From: a virus
Direction: 5' to 3' (one strand)
Virus record (IMG/VR): IMGVR_UViG_3300042465_004617
Location: 1-47,341 of that record
DNA: 47,341 bases
Shown here: piece by piece, positions 8,680 to 17,173 of the stretch
Layout: each line of letters begins with the position of its first letter
How positions within the stretch are numbered: position 1 is the stretch's first letter
Notes under the pieces: generated by a model
Told to the model about the DNA's origin: nothing
Databases searched by the model: none
Seen by the model: the letters and a program-made list of their open reading frames with translations, nothing else
Made by a program: the position numbers and the translations under genes

Positions 8680-10023
8680 TTAAAGAACTAATTCAATCAG
8701 ACCCATTTTGTCTGCAGCGCAATACAAACCACAATCAGAAAGAACGTGGAAGTCAACTCCGTCTACATCGCTAGTACCTAAAGATACCAACTGAGAACCA
8801 GCAATAGTTTGCTTAATAGATGAAGGATCAGAACCTTCTAAGCCAATCATACCAGGAACGTAGTTAGCGATCATCTCGTCATTGTTGAAGTGATACTTCT
8901 GCAATGGAGACAAAGAGCCACTACCGTCAGCAGCAGGAAGCGGAGTCATATCCAACACGTAGATTGAATGTGATTGTTTTGGTTTACCAGTGATTGTAGA
9001 TAATTCACTTCTGAACATCTCGTCATCCAACAAAGCCCAACGTACAAACTCAATGCTCATACCAGCATAAGCGTAAGTCATTACATTCAAACCTTCTACA
9101 GCTACACCGCCCAAAGTGTTTTGAACACCTGCGTATTTGATATAGTCACCTAAGATTGTTTGTAAACGAGCCATTGCAGCAGAACCCATCATGGCTACTA
9201 ATCTACGACCGTTATCAGCACTCTTACGAACAAGAGTTTCGATGAAATCGTTGAAAGCAGTTTGAGTCAATTCAGAAGTCAAAGGAAGGTAAGTACCACC
9301 ATTGTTGATGATAGACCAACGAAGACCTGAAGTTGAATAAGTTTCACCGTTAGGACCAGCAAAAACACCACGCTCAGCAAAAGCATATTTGTACTCTAAA
9401 CTCTTAGCGAATCTACGCAAAGTTAGATCGTCATAAGAACGATACCAGAAATCACCTTGCCATTTAACGAAAGAAGCAGTTCTATCTCTACGAGCTTGAG
9501 TTGAGCTTTCACGAGTTACAGATGTATAAGTGAAGTCAGTGTTAGGTATTACGTTCAAGCTAGGTTTACCATAAGATAAACGGTTAGCAGAAGCGTCAAA
9601 CATTACTTTTGCAATGTGACCTGCTAAGAAGTGCAATGTAGAAACCAAAGTGGTTGTTACACTCTTAACACGAATTTGATTTGCAGTTCCTGTTTTCTCA
9701 ATAACGATACCTTGTACCAAGTTGCTATCAGCGATGATATCACCTGGACGGAAGTTTTCAGAGTTGCTTAATGTAACCAACAATTCGCCAGTTCCACCAG
9801 CAGCAACCGCAGTTACTACAGAAAATACAGATAAGTTACCCAATGAGCTAATTTCAACCTTCGCTTGAGGAGTTGAAATAGACGGTCCTAATTTAGAACT
9901 TAATTGAGTCAAGACATTATACCCATAATCTTGAGCATAAACCATTGCCATTTTATTAGGCAATGAGAGACCCTTTAACAATAAACTTTTATTGAGGTCA
10001 AGGGTTGTTACATTTCCAGCCAT
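8680..10023 (-). CDS. Major capsid protein
   Basis: The product is 447 residues. An N-terminal helical arm (LNKSLLLKGLSLPNKMAMVYAQDYGYNVLTQ region) is followed by long alternating alpha/beta sequence without an enzymatic motif, the usual look of an HK97-fold capsid protein without a separate delta domain. It sits between the scaffold-like protein and a second abundant virion protein, the canonical position, and its codons are comparatively regular, as expected for the most highly translated gene. No protease gene was recognised nearby, so maturation cleavage cannot be judged. Fold call is from size and synteny. Confidence 0.78.
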   Translation of the reverse strand: MAGNVTTLDLNKSLLLKGLSLPNKMAMVYAQDYGYNVLTQLSSKLGPSISTPQAKVEISSLGNLSVFSVVTAVAAGGTGELLVTLSNSENFRPGDIIADSNLVQGIVIEKTGTANQIRVKSVTTTLVSTLHFLAGHIAKVMFDASANRLSYGKPSLNVIPNTDFTYTSVTRESSTQARRDRTASFVKWQGDFWYRSYDDLTLRRFAKSLEYKYAFAERGVFAGPNGETYSTSGLRWSIINNGGTYLPLTSELTQTAFNDFIETLVRKSADNGRRLVAMMGSAAMARLQTILGDYIKYAGVQNTLGGVAVEGLNVMTYAYAGMSIEFVRWALLDDEMFRSELSTITGKPKQSHSIYVLDMTPLPAADGSGSLSPLQKYHFNNDEMIANYVPGMIGLEGSDPSSIKQTIAGSQLVSLGTSDVDGVDFHVLSDCGLYCAADKMGLIELVL

Positions 10024-10025
10024 TT

Positions 10026-11030
10026 TTATTTATTTTTCAAATAATTATTAAAAGCATCTTCAACTGCACTACCAGTGCCAAACCCAGGATTTTGGTTCGA
10101 AGATGTCATACCTGTTGATGGATTCAGGGTAGCCTTAAGAATTTCTTCTCTTCCTTCATTCTTTGCTCTAGTTACATTAGCACGAACAATATCTTTTCCG
10201 TACTTCTTCCAAAGAGCAAACTCTACCATTAAGTCAACATCGAATGTCCCATCTTTACGTTGTAGGTTCATATCTTCTGCAATATATTTCTTAATCTCTT
10301 TTGACATTTCGCCTGTGATCTTAATACCATATCGCTCGCTATCAGCCATACTCGTAGTTGTTTGGTCCAACTCTGTCTGAAAATGATTCATGATTACATT
10401 CTCTTTTTCAACCGATTTTGTTGTTGATGAAGTAAGTTCTTTCAACTTACCTTCGTTAACTTGATTGAATTGAGATCTATATTCTTGAATCAATTTTTTC
10501 TTTTGAAATAAAGGCATTTGGTCTATCTCATCTTTTACTTGTTCTGCTTCATCCGAAGAGAAGTTTTCCAAGTCTCTGAGAGCCAATTCGATAATCTTGT
10601 TATCGTCCATTGAAGAATAGTCAACAACCTTATAGTCGTTAACAAAGTCTTTCAATGTTTTACCTTGTTTTTTATACTCCATAATTAACTTGATGTCTTC
10701 ATCATCAAATTCAACTGGAGCATCAGTTTTTGTTTCCTGTGGTTTAGGTTCGTTACTATTATTGATTTGCGTAACTGAATCTGTAATCTGATCATTTATC
10801 GTAACAGCAGGCTCATCATCTTCATACCACTCTTTTTGAGTAGGATTAGAATTAGTTTCTGTTGTGGACGTTGGATCAGGACTAGGAGCCGGTGTAGGTT
10901 CCGGAGTAGGTGTAGGTTCTGGAGTAGGTGTTGGATTGGGTTCCGGTGCTGGATTATTTGCAGCAGATTGGCTTGCAATCTTTTCTTCCTCAAGAATCTG
11001 ATCTACAATAGATTTGTAAGTTTCTGACAT
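10026..11030 (-). CDS. Scaffold-like protein with Pro-Glu-Thr repeats
   Basis: The product is 334 residues, acidic and mostly helical. Residues about 25-55 are a low-complexity Pro-Glu-Thr tract of alternating PTPEPTPTPEP units. A long coiled-coil-like region follows (DEAEQVKDEIDQMPLFQKKK; LIQEYRSQFNQVNEGKLKEL). It lies between portal and capsid genes, where scaffold proteins are encoded. It has its own promoter (11051-11081), consistent with a need for more copies than the portal. Scaffold is the best call; an internal core protein is the alternative. Confidence 0.65.
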   Translation of the reverse strand: MSETYKSIVDQILEEEKIASQSAANNPAPEPNPTPTPEPTPTPEPTPAPSPDPTSTTETNSNPTQKEWYEDDEPAVTINDQITDSVTQINNSNEPKPQETKTDAPVEFDDEDIKLIMEYKKQGKTLKDFVNDYKVVDYSSMDDNKIIELALRDLENFSSDEAEQVKDEIDQMPLFQKKKLIQEYRSQFNQVNEGKLKELTSSTTKSVEKENVIMNHFQTELDQTTTSMADSERYGIKITGEMSKEIKKYIAEDMNLQRKDGTFDVDLMVEFALWKKYGKDIVRANVTRAKNEGREEILKATLNPSTGMTSSNQNPGFGTGSAVEDAFNNYLKNK

Positions 11031-11050
11031 AAAATTTTAGTATACTTTTG

Positions 11051-11081
11051 CAAATATAGTGTATTTGTTTGATATGTGCAA
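11051..11081 (-). promoter_or_regulatory. Bacteroidota-type promoter for scaffold and capsid genes
   Basis: On the minus strand TTG (11079-11081) is 20 nt from TATATTTG (11051-11058), a near-perfect match to the phylum consensus. It lies in the 53-nt gap between the portal stop and the scaffold ATG at 11030. It would raise scaffold and capsid expression above that of the portal. Confidence 0.78.
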
Positions 11082-11083
11082 CC

Positions 11084-13264
11084 TTATGTGTTAGGTTCTT
11101 GTACCGGTGTCTCTGGAGAAGCTTGTTCAGGAGGAGCCGATTTAACTAAATCAGTACCTGCTTTCAATTCTGTTCTATAGTTTTCGCCTTCTTGTTGAGC
11201 AGCCATTGCTTGTTGTTGAATCTGTTGCTGTTGTTCCATTTGGGCTTGTTGCATCATTTGTTGTAACTGCATTTGCTCTTCTGCCTTACGTTGTTTTTTC
11301 TCAATAGAAAACTTAAGATGATTGTAAAGTTCAGTATATGTTTTGCAAGTTTCAATAGTTAAGTAATCAAGCATGTCGATAGCTTGGTTTTGCATAGCCG
11401 CTTGTGCAATAAACAATAATCTTTCTTTAGCCTGATCATCAATAAAGTCTTTTACTTTAACGTAGATACCGAAGTCTTCAAACTTAAACTCGTCAGTAAC
11501 CTTCAAGTAGTTCATGCCTCTATCCCCAATTACTGGAATATCATTGTCTTCATTAGCTAACAATGAAATCTTGTATTGGTTAAGTGCATACTGTAAGTCT
11601 TTTTCAATAAATTGAATGAAGCCCTGATATAAGTAAGAAGTACCTAAGTTAGACTGGGCGATTGTTCCTGCCTGGGTTTTAGCACCAACATAACCTTGTT
11701 GTTGACCCAATGCAATTTTAGGAACATTCACAATCTCTTCCATGATTCTTTCTTCTTCTCTTTTAAGAGCCAGTAATTGTTGTACGTTCGGATCAAGAGT
11801 CATATCAACAACTTCAACAACTCTATTGCTATCCGTCATCAATTGATCTTCTCCTGTTGCATTACCATCCGTAATGTGAATACCCATTCTTTCAAAGTCG
11901 TTAAGAACTTCTTTTGCTGTGGCACTCCCTAACTTGTGTTTGTTTAAAACAAATACTTTTCCTTTAGCTCTTGTAACAGCTTTAGTTATTTCATTGTTTA
12001 AAAAATCAATTTTATCTTGGTGTTTATGTAATCTAGAAGCAATAGATCTAGACTCTCCCATTACCATATTAGGTATAAATACACTAATTGGTAATTCTAC
12101 TGAGTTCATGTCGTCTTGCTTACGTACTATATTAGGAACCTCGCCAAAATCAACAACATATTTATTAGCGAGTAGTGTAGCCTTATATATAGTCTTAACC
12201 CAGTATTCAGAAGTTGTTGCGCCTTTAATTTTGCCCAAGTGCATATTTCCGTATTTATCTTTGGTTTTCTCATATCTTAACTCCTTATAACCAATCCAAT
12301 AACTAGTTGTTGCTGCCAAAGACGGAACACCGTTGTTGTTCCAATACCATTTTAATTTATTAGTTGTTATATTATCTTCTCCCAATAACTTGTCGATGTT
12401 ATCTGGAGTAAGTGTTTTAATTTCAAAAATATCCTGATCAGATAACTGTCTGGTATAGTATGGATTAGAAATAATCTCACCAGGTGTTACCCAATCTACC
12501 TTACCTACAAATCTAGCACCCTCATTAAAATCATCATCAAATGAATTATCCCAAATCAAATTATAAGGAAGTACTACATTCTTTACTTGTTTTTTGTTTA
12601 TGATTTTGTTCTCGATACCGATAACTCCACCCAACAAAGTATAAAAGAAAGCCTGTTTGTATTTATTAATAAACTTATTTCTGTGCAATATGTCAATAAC
12701 CATAGCGTATGCAATTTCTTCGCCATACTGCTTATAGTCTAATTGCATATACTTAGCTACTTCTTCTGGTAATTCAAATTCTTTTTTACCTAGAGGATTC
12801 ACACTTACACCAAACTCATTTTCCATTTGGTCAAAGATGTTTTGAAATTCAACTTTTAATAGAGCCAATTCCATATCTCTGGTCTTTTTATTGATCGCTG
12901 CTTTGGAAACTGCTTTTGTAGATGGTTCAATGTTTTCAATCATCTTCATAGCAGTACCTAACATGAAGTCAATCATAGACGTTAACTTCTGTCCGTTAAT
13001 CCAAACGTTCGGCAAAGCGCAAGAGTCTTGGTCCTGAGTAGTGTAGTAGTAATCTCTATTCTCTTGTTTACCAAGATAATACGAGAACATACGCAACATT
13101 TCATCTACCGGTTTATCAAAAGTCTGGTCTGTTCTATAGCCAAGACTATTCATCTGAGTGTTATACTTAGATGCCACGTATCTAGCGTTTTCTATATACC
13201 AGAATTGATCTTTTTTATTTTCTGGTATAAACTGGTTTGGTTGTTCACGTAAAGATGGCCTCAT
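11084..13264 (-). CDS. Portal protein
   Basis: The product is 726 residues. It begins MRPSLREQPNQFIPENKKDQ and has the long mixed alpha/beta body of podovirus/crAss-like portals, with a helical stem-like region (RLHKHQDKIDFLNNEITKAV) and a Gln/Met-rich C-terminal coiled coil (EEQMQLQQMMQQAQMEQQQQ, about residues 655-695). It is the first gene of the virion operon and follows a strong divergent promoter (13275-13304). The scaffold and capsid genes come next, the canonical order. A promoter for those two genes starts just past its stop. The portal forms the dodecameric DNA channel in the capsid vertex; assigned from size, order and general character. Confidence 0.8.
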   Translation of the reverse strand: MRPSLREQPNQFIPENKKDQFWYIENARYVASKYNTQMNSLGYRTDQTFDKPVDEMLRMFSYYLGKQENRDYYYTTQDQDSCALPNVWINGQKLTSMIDFMLGTAMKMIENIEPSTKAVSKAAINKKTRDMELALLKVEFQNIFDQMENEFGVSVNPLGKKEFELPEEVAKYMQLDYKQYGEEIAYAMVIDILHRNKFINKYKQAFFYTLLGGVIGIENKIINKKQVKNVVLPYNLIWDNSFDDDFNEGARFVGKVDWVTPGEIISNPYYTRQLSDQDIFEIKTLTPDNIDKLLGEDNITTNKLKWYWNNNGVPSLAATTSYWIGYKELRYEKTKDKYGNMHLGKIKGATTSEYWVKTIYKATLLANKYVVDFGEVPNIVRKQDDMNSVELPISVFIPNMVMGESRSIASRLHKHQDKIDFLNNEITKAVTRAKGKVFVLNKHKLGSATAKEVLNDFERMGIHITDGNATGEDQLMTDSNRVVEVVDMTLDPNVQQLLALKREEERIMEEIVNVPKIALGQQQGYVGAKTQAGTIAQSNLGTSYLYQGFIQFIEKDLQYALNQYKISLLANEDNDIPVIGDRGMNYLKVTDEFKFEDFGIYVKVKDFIDDQAKERLLFIAQAAMQNQAIDMLDYLTIETCKTYTELYNHLKFSIEKKQRKAEEQMQLQQMMQQAQMEQQQQIQQQAMAAQQEGENYRTELKAGTDLVKSAPPEQASPETPVQEPNT

Positions 13265-13274
13265 ATTATTTTTA

Positions 13275-13304
13275 CAAAGATATGAATAAATAAATAAAAT
13301 ACAA
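13275..13304 (-). promoter_or_regulatory. Divergent promoter, virion operon
   Basis: On the minus strand TTG (13302-13304) is 19 nt from TATCTTTG (13275-13282), matching the Bacteroidota consensus. The start point would be within a few nt of the portal ATG at 13264. Its -33 box lies only 5 nt from the -33 box of the plus-strand promoter, so the two are truly back to back and could share one regulator. Confidence 0.8.
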
Positions 13305-13309
13305 CATAC

Positions 13310-13340
13310 TTGCTTTTTAAAAAAATGTTATTTATATTTG
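13310..13340 (+). promoter_or_regulatory. Divergent promoter, structured RNA and early genes
   Basis: TTG (13310-13312) is 20 nt from TATATTTG (13333-13340), an excellent match to the Bacteroidota consensus. It fires rightwards into a gene-free structured region (13341-13760) and then the genes from 13816. The predicted start lies inside the first stem of a terminator-like hairpin, so most transcripts may stop within about 60 nt. Confidence 0.8.
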
Positions 13341-13404
13341 TAACCGAAAAGCAGATGAGGTGCTACTTACGCTTCTCATCTTACCCCTCGGTTATATTTT
13401 TTTT
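13341..13404 (+). terminator. Terminator/attenuator at the transcription start
   Basis: Two nested perfect stems, TAACCGA/TCGGTTA (13341-13347 with 13388-13394) and AGATGAG/CTCATCT (13353-13359 with 13375-13381), are followed by TATTTTTTTT. This is an intrinsic terminator placed immediately after the promoter. The same 5' strands can pair with second copies further on: CTCATCT at 13412-13418 and TTCGGTT at 13453-13459. That allows an alternative, anti-terminator-like fold. Exact position relative to +1 decides whether the outer stem is complete. Confidence 0.62.
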
Positions 13405-13760
13405 CTTTAATCTCATCTACTTTTCACCTCCGGGGGGTTTTTTTACCCCTCATTCGGTTCTAACTGGTCACTGTGGTGGTGTTCGACAAGCAAACATCGT
13501 TAAAAAAATGCTTTAAAGCCATACCTAGTTAGTAACAGTCATAGAGAATGGTCTAACACAAAAATCCTAGGATGAAACCCTAGGGGGTAAAGCACGAAAG
13601 TGGTAAATGATGTTAAACTAAGGTACAAATAGATGCAATACTAAGTTCACCAGAATACGTATTGTAGTCGGCCCCTACGAAGTGTCTCTTTGGCTTCTTG
13701 CTTCCGGAAGAAAATAGGTCTAAAGGGTTGTGTTTCTCCTCTTTACCCCTATAAGAAATA
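13405..13760 (+). ncRNA. Structured non-coding RNA candidate
   Basis: There is no credible gene for about 410 nt after the attenuator. Exact complementary segments include CTAACT/AGTTAG (13460-13465 with 13527-13532), a long-range 9-bp pair GGGGTAAAG/CTTTACCCC (13584-13592 with 13741-13749), CAATAC/GTATTG (13636-13641 with 13659-13664), and CAC-GAAA-GTG (13593-13602), a GNRA-tetraloop hairpin directly beside the long-range helix. The block (T)TTACCCCT occurs three times (near 13381, 13442 and 13742). The strong promoter upstream supports transcription. I recognise no known RNA family; an intron is unlikely because no split gene flanks it. Confidence 0.5.
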
Positions 13761-13815
13761 AGTGTGTCTAAATCAAAAAAAGTACAATAGTTAAAACACT
13801 AATAAACAGTAACTT

Positions 13816-14313
13816 ATGGCATACATAAAAAAACCAAGAACTAAGAAATTAACAGCAAAAGAAATTCTCGCATTGCCAGTAAAAGAAATGTTTCCAGCCG
13901 TAAAAAAACAAGGGTTTGGAACAGGCATACATAAGACAATCATGGACCGTGTCAAAAAACGTGTTTTCTTTGACTCTAGAGAGAACTTCTACCGTTCTAT
14001 GGCACGTAACCTCAAAAACAACGTAGAGTTCCTACAAACGCACCATAAGATGACTGAGGGCGAATTTACAACTCGGGTTATTCAAAAAACATCATTCTCC
14101 AATTCTCCTAGACACGGTTCTAATTTTTTATTAGAGGGAACATACGATTACAATAGTTTACACGATATGGCATTTTCAATCGGTTTTGCTTTTAATATAA
14201 GCCTATATGAATTGCTTCATTTCAATCTCGAATTGTTATACATGAAGGATTTTCGAGAAGGTTTTGAATTTTATGCGTGTGAGCCGTATGATATTATTAG
14301 TTTGCACGAGTAA
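13816..14313 (+). CDS. Basic early protein, unknown
   Basis: The product is 165 residues, with a lysine-rich N-terminus (MAYIKKPRTKKLTAKEILAL) and a more ordinary C-terminal half containing aromatic helical sequence (FNISLYELLHFNLELLYMKD). It is the first gene after the structured leader region, so it is probably expressed very early. No recognised domain. The basic N-terminus would suit nucleic-acid binding, but that is only a compositional hint. Confidence 0.7.
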   Translation: MAYIKKPRTKKLTAKEILALPVKEMFPAVKKQGFGTGIHKTIMDRVKKRVFFDSRENFYRSMARNLKNNVEFLQTHHKMTEGEFTTRVIQKTSFSNSPRHGSNFLLEGTYDYNSLHDMAFSIGFAFNISLYELLHFNLELLYMKDFREGFEFYACEPYDIISLHE

Positions 14314-14378
14314 TGTCACAGAAATGTCATAAAAATATAAAAATCGAAAATAAATCACACCACCATCACTAAAACATT

Positions 14379-14386
14379 TAAATTTG
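14379..14386 (+). promoter_or_regulatory. Possible -7 element (TAAATTTG)
   Basis: TAAATTTG matches TAnnTTTG and lies 18 nt before the ATG at 14404, in the 90-nt gap after the first early gene. No TTG/TTTG is found at the expected distance. Two TGTCA direct repeats lie in the same gap (14314-14331). Weak candidate. Confidence 0.33.
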
Positions 14387-14403
14387 TAGAATAAATTAAT
14401 ATT

Positions 14404-14694
14404 ATGGAATTAAAAGGTAAGGTTGACTCTAAAAAAGCAGAAGCGATAGTAAAAGAACTTGCTGACGGTTTAGAAGAAAAAGCCAGGAAAGAATTAAATG
14501 TCTTTAAGTGTGCGGAACACATTAAGGATATGCTTTTGTTTGGTCTGTATGATGAGGCCGTAAATATGGCAAATATAATGTATCATGAAAATACACTAGA
14601 TCCAATCTCAGAAAACTTCACAGACATTAAAAGTAGAAAGATCGCAGAGATCAGATATATTATCAGAAACTTTAAAAATAACATTAAAAAATAA
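14404..14694 (+). CDS. Small helical protein upstream of ssb, unknown
   Basis: The product is 96 residues, mostly charged and helical (DSKKAEAIVKELADGLEEKA), ending in a basic tail (RNFKNNIKK). Only 3 nt separate its stop from the SSB gene, so the two are very likely co-translated and it may be a partner of the replication/recombination proteins. No domain recognised. Confidence 0.7.
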   Translation: MELKGKVDSKKAEAIVKELADGLEEKARKELNVFKCAEHIKDMLLFGLYDEAVNMANIMYHENTLDPISENFTDIKSRKIAEIRYIIRNFKNNIKK

Positions 14695-14697
14695 AAT

Positions 14698-15330
14698 ATG
14701 GCTTTAGGAAACAAAGAAAATGCTGTTTATTTAAGCATTCGTAATGGCAAAGTGAGTCGTTACAGCAAAACAAAAGAAGAAGGTACAACAACCGTAAAAA
14801 CACAAGCAGGTGAAGAAAGATATTACTTTTTTTACGACTATGTGGATGGTTTGATTACTGGATTAAAAACAAAGCAAACTGAGTTTGCAGGACAAAACAA
14901 AACTTACTTGGTTGTTAGTTTGAATGACGAAGGTGAAACCTATCAGATGGAAATTGACTTAGTATCAAATTATTTCCAGTCATTTGCCAATGCGGTATTA
15001 AATGCAGACGTAAATGCGCCAATTAAAATCATTCCTACTATGAAAGAAGTAGACGGTAAGAAGAATACCGGCATGATTATTATGCAAAACGGTCAAGCCA
15101 TGAAATGGAAGTTCACTAAAGAAAATCCAGGTGGAATGCCAGACATCGTAGTTACAAGAAATAAGAAGAATGAAGTTGTTGACGTTGATCGTGACGATAG
15201 AAATAACTTCTTGTTTGCTGAACTTGATAAGTGGTTAAGTGGTGCAGTTTCTGCTAGCAAGGCTCCACTTCCAGTAACTGCAGTTTTTGAAGAAGCTAAC
15301 GACTTGGATATTAATGATTTACCTTTCTAA
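14698..15330 (+). CDS. ssb: Single-stranded DNA-binding protein
   Basis: The 210-residue product ends in an acidic tail, EEANDLDINDLPF, matching the C-terminal tip of SSB proteins (acidic residues then [I/L]PF) that recruits replication and repair partners. The body is beta-rich (VYLSIRNGKVSRYSKT; YLVVSLNDEGETYQMEIDLV), compatible with an OB-fold. It precedes a YqaJ-type exonuclease by one gene, a common pairing in phage recombination modules. The family cannot be confirmed by motif beyond the tail, so a distinct phage SSB clade is assumed. Confidence 0.75.
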   Translation: MALGNKENAVYLSIRNGKVSRYSKTKEEGTTTVKTQAGEERYYFFYDYVDGLITGLKTKQTEFAGQNKTYLVVSLNDEGETYQMEIDLVSNYFQSFANAVLNADVNAPIKIIPTMKEVDGKKNTGMIIMQNGQAMKWKFTKENPGGMPDIVVTRNKKNEVVDVDRDDRNNFLFAELDKWLSGAVSASKAPLPVTAVFEEANDLDINDLPF

Positions 15331-15349
15331 TTTATAATCATTCTAAATA

Positions 15350-15649
15350 ATGAGAAAATCTAAAATTAAAAATTCAACATTGGCTGAAGAGATCGCCAAT
15401 TCAGTTAACAAAGAGGCGGTTGTTCAGGAAATTCTTGAGCAAGTATCTACTACTGCTCCTGCTCCATTAAATCACATCAGACACTACAATAACGAGCAGA
15501 CATCTATTATTAGACAGTCTTCTTTAAAATCGGCTGTTACTTTTATGGGAATATTATTACCTCGTTTAGAAATTGAAAGTGCTGATGAAGTATTGGCACA
15601 TACTGTTGCTGTAGCAGAGGAATTTGAAAGATGGGTTATCAGATCATAA
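15350..15649 (+). CDS. Small protein between ssb and exonuclease
   Basis: The product is 99 residues with a helical N-terminus (STLAEEIANSVNKEAVVQEI) and a hydrophobic helical C-terminus (SADEVLAHTVAVAEEFERWV). It overlaps the exonuclease gene by 19 nt, so the two are tightly coupled. No domain recognised. A small accessory factor of the exonuclease or annealing step would fit but is not shown. Confidence 0.65.
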   Translation: MRKSKIKNSTLAEEIANSVNKEAVVQEILEQVSTTAPAPLNHIRHYNNEQTSIIRQSSLKSAVTFMGILLPRLEIESADEVLAHTVAVAEEFERWVIRS

Positions 15650-16617
15650 ATATCAACAAGGACACACACTATGAAGATTGGGTGAATTATCGCTCTAGTG
15701 GAATAGGTGCGTCTGAAGTTGGTACTGTTATGGGTTTGAATCCTTGGAAATCTTCAGTGGAGTTGTTCTATCAAAAGATAGGGCAGCTCCCAAGTAAGAT
15801 TGATGAGAACGTAGCCATGTTTATGGGTACTAGATTAGAGCCGGTTGTTGCTAATTTATGGGAGCATTATGATAATGATGAGACCCAGTTCATTAAAAAT
15901 TACAACGAAGGTGTTAAGACTAGAATCGGTGGAGAGGTTGTCGGATATATCTTAAACGAGAAATATCCTCATTTGTTTTTATCTCCGGATCGACTAATTC
16001 TGAAAAAGAAGGGAAGATTGGTGTATAATGGGAAATTATCGATGAATAACGTCACCGGGGTGTTGGAAATAAAAACGATTAGTGGTTTTGCATCCAAGCA
16101 ATGGGACGGTGGTATTCCTCCGAGTTATGTGGTGCAGTTAACTACTTACTTGCTTGGCTTAGGTTTAAAGTACGGTGAGATTGCATTTTTAGAGGATGGA
16201 AGAAAGCTCAATGTAGTTCCTGTTAATTATTCTGAGTCTTTGGGTAATCAAATCATTGAAAAGACAACCGAGTTTTGGGATAGAGTGTTAGCGGCAAGAG
16301 CTGATATGGAAAATGCTCACTTATATGAACCAGAACCAGATGGTACTAAATCATATTCTGATTTCTTAAACAAGAAGTATTCTCAGAGCGAGGCAAATAC
16401 CATTCAAGGGGCAGATGATCTAAAACATAAAGCCATTGCTCATAAGATGATCACTGAGGAGATTAAGGACAAGGAAGATGAAGCCAGAGAGTTGAGTAAT
16501 TACCTTAAAAACGAAATGAAAGACTTCGATACCATTTCATTTGGCACAAGTGGTAAAGTTACTTGGAAAACAGACTCAAGAGGATACAGAACATTTAAAA
16601 ACGGAATTAAGATATGA
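15631..16617 (+). CDS. YqaJ/lambda-type exonuclease
   Basis: The 328-residue product carries YRSSGIGASEVGTVMGLNPW (about 20-39), the N-terminal signature of YqaJ/lambda Red-alpha nucleases. The catalytic core of the PD-(D/E)xK fold is visible as D120 (FLSPDRLI) and E146-I-K148 (GVLEIKT). Such enzymes degrade the 5' strand of duplex ends to prepare annealing. A separate annealing protein is not obvious; the SSB gene two places upstream may stand in for it. The stop overlaps the next ATG (ATGA at 16614). Confidence 0.9.
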   Translation: MGYQIININKDTHYEDWVNYRSSGIGASEVGTVMGLNPWKSSVELFYQKIGQLPSKIDENVAMFMGTRLEPVVANLWEHYDNDETQFIKNYNEGVKTRIGGEVVGYILNEKYPHLFLSPDRLILKKKGRLVYNGKLSMNNVTGVLEIKTISGFASKQWDGGIPPSYVVQLTTYLLGLGLKYGEIAFLEDGRKLNVVPVNYSESLGNQIIEKTTEFWDRVLAARADMENAHLYEPEPDGTKSYSDFLNKKYSQSEANTIQGADDLKHKAIAHKMITEEIKDKEDEARELSNYLKNEMKDFDTISFGTSGKVTWKTDSRGYRTFKNGIKI

Positions 16618-17003
16618 GAAAAAATTCTAACTTTACTCTCGATGTTTTAAAATACGTGATCTATGAAAAAGAGACCGACAATGATTATATCCAGTGTATT
16701 TTGGTAAATGCTGGGGTCTCAGAACATCTTATTATCAAAACCCCAAGTCTAATACTAACAGTAGAGGTAAAGACAAACATAAATAACTTTAATCAAGAAA
16801 GAAAAGGATTTAAATCATCTCTTCTATCAATAACCTGTGGAGAGTATAAGATAGGAATAACAACATTCTTATCGAACATAAGAATCATTTCTAAGTTCTT
16901 TAAAGCCATTAAACTACTTATGTCAATACCTAAGTTCACTCCTATACAGTTTTACAGCGTAGAGTACCAGGATGTGATAATATACCACCACAATAAAGAA
17001 TAA
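16614..17003 (+). CDS. Unknown protein downstream of exonuclease
   Basis: The product is 129 residues, predicted mixed alpha/beta with a basic centre. The N-terminal half contains repeated hydrophobic beta-like segments (DYIQCILVNAGVSEHLIIKT), the C-terminal half a helix (IRIISKFFKAIKLLMSIPKF). It is coupled to the exonuclease by a 4-nt overlap and is among the last genes before the terminator at 17129. Not recognised. Confidence 0.65.
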   Translation: MRKNSNFTLDVLKYVIYEKETDNDYIQCILVNAGVSEHLIIKTPSLILTVEVKTNINNFNQERKGFKSSLLSITCGEYKIGITTFLSNIRIISKFFKAIKLLMSIPKFTPIQFYSVEYQDVIIYHHNKE

Positions 17004-17004
17004 T

Positions 17005-17100
17005 ATGTACGGATACGACTTTCTCATAATCATGGTTACCGCATCAATAGTCCTTCTTGTTTGGGACTGGTGTTTTCCCCCGAATAAGAATAAGAAATAA
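17005..17100 (+). CDS. 31-residue single-pass membrane microprotein
   Basis: ATG lies one base after the preceding stop. The product has one hydrophobic stretch (FLIIMVTASIVLLVW, about residues 6-20) and a short basic tail (NKNKK), so it would sit in the inner membrane with the tail in the cytoplasm. It ends 28 nt before the terminator. Phage microproteins of this form often inhibit host or superinfecting phage functions, but nothing identifies a target. Confidence 0.5.
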   Translation: MYGYDFLIIMVTASIVLLVWDWCFPPNKNKK

Positions 17101-17128
17101 AAGCCATTTTATTGTTTCATAGGTTAAG

Positions 17129-17173
17129 GCCACACTTCGGTGTCTAATTTATTGGACAGGGTGTGGCTTTTTT
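17129..17173 (+). terminator. Intrinsic terminator carrying an operator-like palindrome
   Basis: GCCACAC (17129-17135) pairs with GTGTGGC (17161-17167) and six T follow. The 25-nt loop holds one copy of the 18-bp palindrome family (17141-17158) seen again at 17.6 and 18.1 kb. It ends the SSB-exonuclease operon. Protein binding to the DNA site, or pairing within the RNA loop, could modulate termination. Confidence 0.7.
17141..17158. promoter_or_regulatory. 18-bp palindromic site, copy 1
   Basis: TGTCTAATTTATTGGACA. It matches the family consensus TGTCYAATTTATTRGACA, in which the outer eight bases on each side are inverted repeats. Located in the terminator loop. Confidence 0.6.

Noticed and set aside
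13310-13516. 68-residue open frame as a gene
   Set aside because: It starts within the promoter and runs through the terminator hairpin; composition (KKMLFIF, FFFFNL) is that of AT-rich non-coding DNA.
13405-13760. Group I or group II intron
   Set aside because: No interrupted gene flanks the region, and no convincing P, Q, R, S core or domain V hairpin was seen.
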